64,000 bases of DNA from assembly GCA_026874595.1 (NCBI GenBank), contig CM049307.1, forward strand, positions 22,607,079-22,671,078. Reading direction: 5' to 3'. Numbering within the stretch: the stretch's first letter is position 1; the number at the start of each line of letters is the position of its first letter. The translations under genes were made by a program, and so were the position numbers. Shown here one piece after another: positions 1 through 11,371 of this stretch. The notes below the pieces were generated by a model. The model searched no databases. It was not told where the DNA came from and saw only the letters and a program-made list of their open reading frames with translations. The DNA comes from Sipunculus nudus. Taxonomy: Eukaryota > Annelida > Sipuncula > Golfingiida > Sipunculidae.

Positions 1-73
1 TATCATATCATTATATTATTATATATCATTCAGTAAAATCCAATATTTCTCATGCAGTACCGACTCCATACTG

Positions 74-147
<74 letters not shown>

Positions 148-335
148 GGTCGCCGAACATTTGAACAAGATGTCAGTCAAAACTGTAAAAAGTATCCGAT
201 GTGCATGTGTTTCGATACGTAAATAAATAGGTAAAACATCTATAGGTAATCATGGGAATAATTGCAGTAAATCGTAAAAGGGTCCCAATTTCATGTTAGT
301 ATTGTTTTTATATACATAAAGATGTTTTGTTACAG
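1..335 (+). other. intron 5' of PLAT exon, with (AT)n
   Basis: Intronic sequence ending in the acceptor at 331-335. Holds a pure (AT)n microsatellite at about 76-146. Nothing else recognisable. Confidence 0.6.
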
Positions 336-496
336 GAGCTTCCTTCGGGCAGCATCTACAACTATCTCCTCAGTACCGAGTCCTGTCTTGGACAGCTCAC
401 GTATCTCCGGATCTGGCATGACAACAGTGGCAAAGGAAAACTGAAGGGATGGTTCCTAGACCAGGTAGAAGTGACTGACCTCCAAACCGGAGACCG
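336..496 (+). CDS. polycystin exon 1 of window: end of PLAT domain
   Basis: Acceptor ..gttttgttacag before 336, starting in phase 0 with ELPSGSIYNYLL. The LTYLRIWHDNSGKGKLKGWF stretch is the typical second half of a PLAT lipid/protein-binding domain next to the first polycystin membrane segment. Donor is g|gtacgc, an atypical site, followed at once by a (CT)n(AT)n microsatellite. The last codon (Arg) is split with the next exon. Confidence 0.85.
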
Positions 497-499
497 GTA

Positions 500-570
<71 letters not shown>

Positions 571-937
571 TCAGGGACAATCGAAATCCCTTACGGGCGC
601 TCAGGTGTGAGGGTCCAAGCGTCCAAGGGACGCGCGAATTCTGGCTTTAGGACCTATTATCTATCAGTGGCCATTACCGGCTGCCTAAAACGAACCCGTC
701 AGAGGTGTAAACATGGCGCCTATAACTGAGACTTACATTTCGCTATACTCAGATATTCATATGACTAATAATCATATAATGATATGATAATTACATAAAA
801 TTCTTAAAAGATTCAATTTGTACAAAACCCTTCAAACACTGAACACATATCATCTGCCCTTGCAACTCAGATGGGACTCCCCCAAAATTTTTTTCCGAGC
901 TTCCCGGACTCTTCATACTTTCTTCCTATTGAAAGCC

Positions 938-1004
<67 letters not shown>

Positions 1005-4000
1005 CATGAACCGTGAACACTAATGGTGACAAATACTGACAAATGTCCTCGTATTTCAGATTTTTCTTCTTGTGCAACCAGTGGCTTGACGTCGTGGAAG
1101 GTGACGGGATGGTGGAACGAATCTTGCCGGTGGCAGGACTGAACGATCTTATCGCCTTCAAGCAACTCTTCTCATCCTCAGTCAGAAAGAAGCTGACCAA
1201 TGAACATTTATGGTTTTCTGTCCTCTCCAGACCGACCCGGAGTCACTTTACCCGGGTCCAGCGCATCTCCTGCTGTGTGTCTCTGCTATTCTTAACCATG
1301 ATCACCAACTGCATGTTCTTCAAAGCAGACGAGAAAGTTGAGAATGTGTCGGCGCTGTCGATTGGCCCCTTCTCCTTTACGCTGCATCAGCTCTACATCA
1401 GTGTGGTTACCACGGCAATCGTGTTCCCGCCAAATCTCATCCTGGTCACCATCTTCCGGAAAGCTCGACCGAAGAAGAACACCGTGATGCAGACGAACAT
1501 GCGACTCACCGCTAAGTCGCGCAAGTTTAAATGGCGGAGTTTGAACGCCGACTCTGGTTTGTTTGCCACGCCGCAGCAAAAGAGCAAGGCACAAAAGTTT
1601 AAAGAGTCGCTAGGTGGGATCCTGTCAAGTCACAGAGGTCATAAGTATGAAACTGAAAACTCTATTGCACAGGAACTGGCATCCGGCCGGAAAAAGAAGA
1701 AAAGATGGAGCCTGCCGCATTGGTCTATTTACATAGCTTGGATCTGTGAGTTAAAATTCATAACAACTCGTAACACAGGCTTAAGGCAACTTTAAAAAAT
1801 GTGCACGTTAAATATACAGAAAGAACAGTGTATACGTCAAGTGTCTTATAATACATAAGTAAATATTTCTTTTTATTTAGATATGTATAACCTTAACCGG
1901 CTTCTGTGGCTCAGGGGTAGAGCACAGGACTCAAAGCCGGGAGATCGTGAGTTCGAATCTCAGCCGAGGCGGTGAGATTTTTCACGGTCGACCCCCAGCC
2001 AGGGTCAGCGCTCTGCAGGCACTCACAAACGAGTGCGCCTTTTGGGGGTTCCTCGTTGGTATGACCGAGCAATGGGGACGATTATGCACCCAGGGCCCGA
2101 AGGTGCAGTAGTCAACGGGCCTGGTTGACGCCAGGATATAAAATTAGAGGAAGCGTGTGATACTGCTCCGAAACCGGAATAGAATTCTGCAGATGTACAT
2201 ATACGTAAATAAGTTGGCATTTAAAAAAATGGAGGCCGTTACCTCCACACAAAAAAATGTTAAAAAAAGTCTAACCTTAAACAATGATGATCTGCCACTT
2301 TACTGTATGGAAAGCACAAGTTGAAGTCCATCTCAAAGGTTTACATAACTAATCAACATTCATTCACGTGTCATTCCACCTTTTACATTAGATTCATTAT
2401 ACATCGGCTTTACACCTATAAAATAATTAAGAATATAAAACAAAGCTTCATAATGGTGTTTTCTCACAAAGTTGAAAAGTTATTCACATAAATTATAATT
2501 AATAAAGAAACACGAAGTTTATAAAGGTGTATCTTAATTCAAGGTCTTTTCCACTGACAACTTCTCATCCACAGCTTCAATAATCTATCAACTTTGCAAT
2601 TTGAAAATAGATATAGTAAGTATGACTACTACCTTTTATTGTAGTGTGCTTCTTCAGCGTCGTGACGTCCGCGTTCTTCACCATCCTCTACTCCATGGAG
2701 TGGGGTAAAGACAAGTCTAATGAATGGCTGAGCACCTTCCTTCTGTCATTCTTCCAATCAGTGGTCGTGGTACAACCAGTAAAGGTAACGACTACTATCA
2801 TACGACTAACTTATTCACTGATGAAAATATTAAATGTCTTTCAGTGTTCTTATCATATTTAATAATAATGATTATCATTCGACATCATAGTAAGAAAAAA
2901 TGGCTTGCTGATTTCCTTTTTGTTGGTAAAAATGAGAAACGTTACTATGTATTAACATTTTTTTTATTTAGTTTGAAATTTGAGTTTTATGGGAGATAGC
3001 AAAAAGTCTTGGTACATGCCAAGCAACAGACATGCTGTATTTATATCCAATAAGTTTTATAAGGTGTTAAAATTATTCTTTCTTAAACCTGAGAGTGTGT
3101 GTGTTTGTGTGTTCGGAGAGTAAACAGTAGGATACAAGGAAACTATACTAACACATGGTTATGAATAAATCACGCCAGGTCCTTCTGCTTGCTGCGTTCA
3201 TCTCCTGCATATTACGTAAACCTGACCTCGATGAGGAGGAGGAGACCTTTGATGACGTCATGGGAAGCAACCCAAATGCGGCAAACGACCTACTGAAGGA
3301 AAAGAACGTGCAAGGTGAGATATTTAACGCTCAAAATATCAAAATTCCCTTAGGAATAAATATGAAGTTTGTCAATTTTCAGTAACTGTCTCCTTATTAT
3401 AAATTAAAAATCGCAGTTCCAGATACAACCGAGACAGAAAAGCGTGGAACTCGTTTCTAGGCCTGGATATCATACATTATCACAAGACTTCAGAATAATT
3501 GGATCAACCAAAGAACCAACATTTAAAATATGCTTTTTTCCCATAAAAAAGCGGGGCCCGGGGGTTCCAGTAATGAGATAACACTTAAATTTGTCATTGT
3601 TTTAAATATTAAATACGCTGTCAGTGAAGGGTCTCAACAATGAAAAATATTTGATAAAGACTGTGTTTCAAAGAAGTGAACGTCCACTTTGTCTCAAATG
3701 TTCACTTTTTATTTTTGTCACAATGTTACTTACACCAGTTTGGTTTTGTTTTAAGATTTCCTGTCACTCAAACGATAGAGCTTTAGTGGTGTATGGTATA
3801 AATTATAATATGCACAGCGCTTGAAGTAGTAGAAGTAACAATAGCTGATGTAGTAGCAATAGTAGTAGTTGTACTGTAGAAGTAGTAGTAGTAGTAGTAG
3901 TACAAGTTGTAAATGGTAGTTTTTTTTTATATGTGATTTGTACTTTACTTACTGTACAGTGCTAATTATTTCACACACATACAAGGAAGTCATCAAGATT

Positions 4001-7000
4001 AAATGACAAAATTACAGTGGTTCTTCGAAATCTTAGCAAAATCACACACAAATGGGGTCGTAAATACTCTCTGTCGCAGATAAACATATTGAGTATCAGT
4101 GTAAATATCAGCTTCAGCAATTAATGGAATTATCAATTTTTCATTTAAAATATTCAAAATCATTATACAACATAATGTAAGTACACATTCTAAAATATTG
4201 GGTGTAAATGTTAACCAAAATATATATTTATTTTAAATATTAGTTATACATGTTTTAATTGTCCTTGTAAAGGTTTAAACAAATCAGCTTCCGCAAATAA
4301 CAGAAATATCTATTTTTTATTTTAAATCTTATTGTAAATGTTCATAATCATCATGCAACCTTGGGCAAAAACACATCAAGCACTACCAGGTGTTAAAGCT
4401 AACCTTCAAATATATTTATTTCTTAATATATTAGTCTGGAAAAATTAGCTCAACATCACATGCGCATACATATTATGGGCCATTCTAACTGTGGATTTCG
4501 AATGGGAGTAAATTAGATTTTGTTTGTATTTCAGACGACATGCTGCGGAGAAAACTGCTTCCAGTGCACATCAGTTCGATGTTCGAAGCTAAACTTTTTA
4601 TAATTTGTCTGCCGTGTGAAGGTAAAAAGGCAGTAACTAGCAAGTGACTTGCAAGACCAGGTTCATCTAAAAGTACAGCCAAGCTTTGCCAATTGCACCG
4701 TGTTTTACCTAGCTGTGCTTTTATTAATTTTATTTGAAATGCTTTCATTAGGAAAGGATTTTGAAGTCCCAGAGTTCTGTTTTTCGTCTATACGAGTGAC
4801 TCTCATGGTTTGAAAGCATACTTGTCTTGCCTGAATGACTTAGTCACGGTGTTTATTTATGTTTCATCGCTCCGTCCCCGGAAGGATTTTTAAGTTTTGT
4901 AATACATTACAGGTTCAGCCTCGGTTCATAACGATAGTTGTACATAGTACTCGCAGTCATCAAACCAGTATCATCATAAATATTGTTGTCTTCAGTTTCA
5001 TCATGACTTCATATTCACTTACTTATCATCAGTTTTTCTATAATGATTGACTTGACAAAATTTAATTTTTGTTATCATTAACATCATTATCATTGCTTGA
5101 ATTAAAATGAAGAATCATTAGTTTTCATCTCTCTCAGTGTAACAACCTTTACGCTTTTCTATCACACTCATTCGTACCACCACTTAAGTAAAATCATTAT
5201 TACATTACATCATCAACTTAATTTGTGCTATAATGATGTAAAATGGTGAAAGTTTCTCATCAGAATATGGCAATTTAATGTCATGGGACATCATTCTACA
5301 TGGTAAAAGGTTGATTGTCTACAGTAGCACATATTTAGTCATTTGTACATTATATACAGGGGCATTGTCATGACAATTCAGCACGTTTACTCGTTTTGTA
5401 CAAATATAAATTAATCTTTATCTGTTAAATCGAAAATTTATCACAATCGCATGTGGCAGTGATCAGCATATGATACACAATACATGATATTCATATTTTT
5501 GCAAATGCAGACGACTGCATGTTACAGCACACAATGTCTTGTTAAGCATGCTAGTCTAATGTGAATACAAACAACGTCTCGTCCACAGGATTCAATCATT
5601 TTTTGGCCGATTGAATCATTGTAATGTCTCATATTTCACTAACAAATGTGAATTTGCCTCGTTTGAAAGCTTTACATCATTGGTAATAACAGAAATCCAG
5701 GTTTACACTGACTTAATGTGCATGTTATGTAGTTTGTTTCATTGCCTCTTTCTTGATCGGAAGCTTCAATCAGTCACTCTGTTTCACTCGATTATTCCAG
5801 TGTCCTAGAATGTATTTTTGAAGGTAATAAGCCGTTCCTCGAAATCTTCAATGGCCATTGTACCTGGGGATTTTAGCGATGTTTATGGGTCTTTACTATT
5901 GGAGTTTGAATTATATTTCGTTGGTGTAGGCATTATACTTGTCTTGCTTGGATATGGTTTCGTCAGTATAAACATTGTACTTAAATCGTACTTATCAGTA
6001 TCAAGGCATTTAATTTTTGGAGAGGTTTGTTAGTGTGTCTGGAGGTGTTGTCCATGTTGTCTCGTTGGTTATTGATCCTGCCTCGATCTGTTTACGTGGG
6101 TTTCACTGTTCCTAATTGCTAATTCACTTGTCCTTAATTTCGTTGTCTGTTATCGTATAATAGCAATGTTTCGGCGGGATTTAAAAAATCATTTCAGTTA
6201 TTCCGGTTGCATTCCAGTTGCTTTTCACAAACACTGAAGATTGAAAACTTTTGCATGAAGACTTCACAGTGGCTTATTATTTGCTTGGCATTTGTGAGTC
6301 ATATAGAGTAACGAATCCAAACAGTTTAAATGTTGATGGGACCTTTTAAGAAACAAAAGATTGGCAAAGAAACATTTTGGAATTTAATCTGTTCCTTCTG
6401 ATCGCACCTGCTTGCGTTCTTGCTAAAAGTGGTGATTTTTTTATCACTTTGAAGGACCCTGAGAAACATTGGTTCGTAGATAAATTTTGTAAGTCCGCTT
6501 TGCCTTACTTAGAGTAGGCTTTGTAGCGTTACTGCCTTTTTCCTGACACACTGACAGCCTCGCTTATTGTCGCGAAGGTAGTCCGCAAGATGCGTGTAGA
6601 TACTGTAAAAATGTTTACCAACTCTTACTTTTAAGGTTGCAAATAATAGCCAAGGATTTAAACCAATGTACCTAAAAAGGTTTAACACGATTTGAAGAAA
6701 TTGATACTTTAGCGCCCATCAATGGAGGAATCGTTATGCAGTGCAAATGGATTATTGGAAGTCTCTTGATTGACGGCAACTACAACTTTCACTTACTTAT
6801 TGTGTATAAAACAATGCCACAGATACAATTGTTGGATTTATTCAAATCCATAAACTGAAAGCAAATCCTCACAGGTTATATGCAAACAAAACCACATATT
6901 TAAACGAAATTAGTAATATTAGCTACAGTAATAAAATGGCCATTACTCTGAAGTTGGTCACGTGAACACTATCTGGTAGATATCTAGTAAACTCTATACT

Positions 7001-10000
7001 CACTTTTCTTTGTAGATACTAGAAGCACAGACATAAAAACGTCTTTCACCACTGCAGGTTTAAACAGTCATCCTGTTAGGCTTCATTTCACAACTTTCAG
7101 GAAGCAGGTAGATTACCAGACAAGACTTGTGATCAGACTGTTAAATATACAAAATACCTTGCAGAGGTACTGATGCGACGCAAGATGGCTGCGGCCCAAA
7201 TTCGTCCGCCGGATTTGGATGCCCTGGCTGAAAGTCGTGAGCTGCGGATGAAAGAGATGCAGATGGAGGGCATCCTGAAGGAATGTATCATCTACTTTTT
7301 CTTCCTCATCATCCTGTTCTTCTTGTCCTACCAGAACAGGGACCCGGACTCCTTCCCATTTGCTGAAAATATCAAGAACAACTTCTTTGGATCTTTCTCT
7401 GTAAGTCCTTAATATATCCGCCTATGGAATATTGGGTGCAGATCCGACCTTTACTTATCGATAGATATGTGACCACTCTTTCGACAACTGAAGTCTTAAT
7501 TTAAAAGAAAAAAAAATTGTTTTGAATGTACATGTCTTTTGTACAGGTATTAACGCGTATGTCTGGGAATCAGCTCCGTGAATAGTAAATGGAATCTTGC
7601 AGGAAATCCTTTTCTGCTGTTTAATGATATACATGTATTTAAAATGTATTTGCGTTTACAATTGTTTACAAACATTTACATGGATATAATTGAACTCGTG
7701 CATCTGGGTTTGTATAATACGCTAAATGAAGGAATGCCACCGCGACGATGGGATGGACTGAAACGAAGCAAGGCAAGATTAAATAGGATGTGAAGATGGT
7801 TACATTGTCATTTAACTAAATCAGTTTCTTTTCAGGTGCAAAAAGTTGAGGGTTTACATTTAGATACGATGATATACAGTGAATTCTCGAAATTACGATC
7901 ACTAGTGGGATCCCGATAAAGTGGTCACAATTTTTAGCTGGACGTTTAAGCCAGGTCTAACCTAAAGAGCAAAAAAAAAAAAGAATTTCGACCGCAAGAA
8001 AGTGGTAAACATTTTCAGGTGGTCGCTAAACGTATATGTGGTCGTCAGGCGAGGGTTTACTGTATTAAGGCCTTCCGCTGTGATGACCAATATCTTTAAG
8101 TGAAAAAAAAACTGACGATTAATTTTAGGTATCAACACCACCGACCTACTGGAGCTGGATGTATGGAAGCTTGCTGCCGACTCTCTATGCCTCTAACTGG
8201 TACAACGGGAAGCGCCTCGATTGGCGAGAAGCACTTCAGATAAGTGATAGGAACACCATCCGGGTGGGCGTGGCCAGACTTCGTCAGCTCAGGATTGAAG
8301 ATGGTAATCTATAGTTTTTAGCTCAACTGACTGAAAGTCTTCTCCTCTATAGCAATCACTCTTTCTCCGTCGTCCGTATGTCTGTCCGTCCGTCCGTTAA
8401 CAAGTCACAAATCGTAACTGCTGGACCTAGAAACTTTTAAAATGAACACCCATGGAGTTCCATAAAAATCTCCTTGGAAACCTGAAATTAGGTCACTGTG
8501 ACCTATATCCTTCGAAGTATGGGGTTAAGTACCCGACAGAATAGTAACAAAAATGGAACAAAAGCTCTAATATCCGGATAACTAATGCATTGATCACCAT
8601 GATTCATTCTTTGCATATTGATCTTGGAATGTTTCATCATTTTCTGAAGACTGTTGGGGCCACCTGTATTTTTTTTTTTTTTTTTTTTGGTATATTTACA
8701 CATTTTTTTCTCAATTTTTGATACCTTCAGATGAAGCAGTCCTTCCGTTTACAGAGCACTAAATGTGACCGTTAGATATAGAAACCTCCTACTTTACATC
8801 TGGGGAGGTACTAGGCAAATCTCCTTAGAAACCTGAAATAAGGTCAAAGTGACCTATATTTTGTGAACTACAGGCCGAAAATATGATTATGAGCACCAAG
8901 TCAGTCAGACGGAGCACAAATTGTATCCGCTAGCCCTAGAATATTCTATTAACACGGTAACATCCGTTGAGGTACAAAAAAAAAAAAACTCATTGGAAAC
9001 GTGAAATTAGATCTCTGTGACCTATACCCCTTGAGCTATTGGGCTTGTAAATACCCCCTTGTATAATTAAAAATTTGATACAAAAGCTCCAATATCTGAA
9101 TAACTAATGTATTGACTGCAATGATTGTTTGCATGCATACTGATCATGGAGTGTTTCATCATTTCCTGAAGGCTGGTAGCGCCACTTGTAATTTTAGCTC
9201 AGCTGATCATAGGTTATCTGAGCTTTAGCAAACACCCTTTGTCAGTCATCCGTTTTGATTTTCAGAAGAAATATATAACGGTTTTGAACTCCAGCCGCGG
9301 GGATATTCTTTCAGGATAACAGAATGAAAAAAAAACTTTGATGCAATATCGTTTTATTATGATGTGACTTTAGCTATTTAGCCTCACTTTCCTGTCATTT
9401 TCATGTTGTCAACTGACCATATGAATTTTTTTATCGAAAATTTATAATGAAATTGTAAAATATTCCGTAAAAGTGCCTGAGACCTCAAACTTATTTGGCC
9501 TAATTACAGGTCCGATTAGGAGTAATATTACATGTCTTCTTAATTCTTAATTTATTATTCTTTCTTTTCTTGTCGAGCTCTGTTTGATCTCTAAGTTATT
9601 TTAAAATTTAATCTTTTTATACCGATTTAGTCATTGTGTAAATTGCATTTTGACAATCACCTATGTAAGTTTAATGTTTTCTATTATATTAGAAATGTAT
9701 ATTGTAAAGCATTCTTGAACACTCTTTCGGTGAAAAGAGGGCTGTATAAGTATGGCATAATAATAACAACAATAATAATACCGTATTCCCTTGATCAGAC
9801 GCTTGGCCTTGAACAGTCGTCTGCCTTATTTGGTGGCCGAGGCAAAACAATGTCTCAGAAAATAAACACCGGCATTAAACAGAGGCCGGTCTTTTTCAGA
9901 CCCGAGTCTGTGTCAGAGTAGTTTCCATGTTTGCTGCCAGATGTCTTTTCCTAATCACTATATCAATAATATTGAGGTTTGATTTACAGATTCCTGTGAC

Positions 10001-11336
10001 GTTCACAAGATCTTCCGCTCCATCGTGCACCACTGTCGTGGGGATTACAACTGGGTTGATGATGACATAGAGCCCTACCTCCCCGGCTGGCAGAAACCCC
10101 CGGAGTACAACGTGTCCGAGATGGAGAAGTCAAAATCACCCTGGGTCTACAGAAACTCCCTAAAGCTGAAAAGCACCCCCTACCTAGGAACAGTTAACAC
10201 ATATAAAGGTGGAGGGTACGCTATCAGTTTTGCGGTAGGTATTTTCGATCATAAATTACAGGTTATAGGGAATATTCAGTAGCATTTTTATATTTATAAA
10301 GAACTAAGCAGTCGCACACATCTTGTTGTCTTAATATATTCCTTTCAAACTGCTACACCCATTTCTCATAGATCATTGATTATATAATATGCGTTGATTT
10401 CGTATCTAGAATAACTGTAGAAATAATAATAATAATAATAATAATAAAAATGACTTTACATGTGCATAAGTATGGATGAGAGGACGAAAAATGAGATCAT
10501 GCCTTTACTAAGAGAGTGACCTTGACCTTGAATGTCTTCTTTTAAACAAATCAAGAAAGATTGCATGAATTAGTGTAAAAATTGACTGGGGGCTGACTGA
10601 AGGTATTGGATAGCTTTGTCTTCTACGGAAGACTGGGGCGCCACTTATTATCCTTTTCTTTGTTTTCGCCCCTTGTTAATACCCAGATCGTGCCGGAAGT
10701 AGTGTGAACATTTTTAAGTTAGAAATTAGAGGACAAATTTCTTTCATATCATGCACATGCACAGGCTAGATATGGCTTATAGAATGGACACTATTTAAAT
10801 TGGGGTCATCACCTTCACTTTGAGAGTGGCCTTGACCTTGAATGTTTCAATATTTAGTAAAAACAAAAGAAAAAAATATGTTTGTCTAGTCTTTCGATGT
10901 AATTATCTGAAAATCAAAATGTAAAATGTCAGATGGTTAGTTGTCGGATGAGTTCGAAAACCAGTGACCTTGAACTTGATGTTCAAGGTCAAATCTGTCA
11001 AAATATAGGACTTCTGTGAACCCCATAACTTTTGAAGTTTCACATCTTTATTTTTCAAATTTTACCCATAAATTGTTTTCACCAAGATCTCGTAAAAAAA
11101 ACATGAAAACTGGTGACCTTGACCTCAAATCTGCAGGAACATATGATTTTTGGAAACCCATACCTGTTGCAGTACCGCATATATTTTTATTAAATTTGGG
11201 ATACATATTGTTTTCACCAAGATCACGAACATAGTTGAAATTTTACTACCCTTTTGATACATATATAGCTGTAACCAAATTGTAAGAAAGGTTAAAATAT
11301 TTGTGACTCTGACTCTGGTGACCTTGAGGCTGTAAA

Positions 11337-11371
<35 letters not shown>

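Noticed and set aside
327-650. Open frame with Ser-Leu and Tyr-Ile repeats
   Set aside because: Only 336-496 is coding (PLAT exon); the rest is translation of the (CT)n(AT)n microsatellite past the splice donor.
1899-1971. Functional tRNA gene
   Set aside because: The anticodon stem does not pair and the acceptor stem is imperfect; a SINE-type body follows, so it was called a SINE head.
4485-6033. Several 60-90-residue frames in the 3.85 kb intron
   Set aside because: No recognisable domain, weak codon structure, and flanking polycystin exons already join in phase without them.
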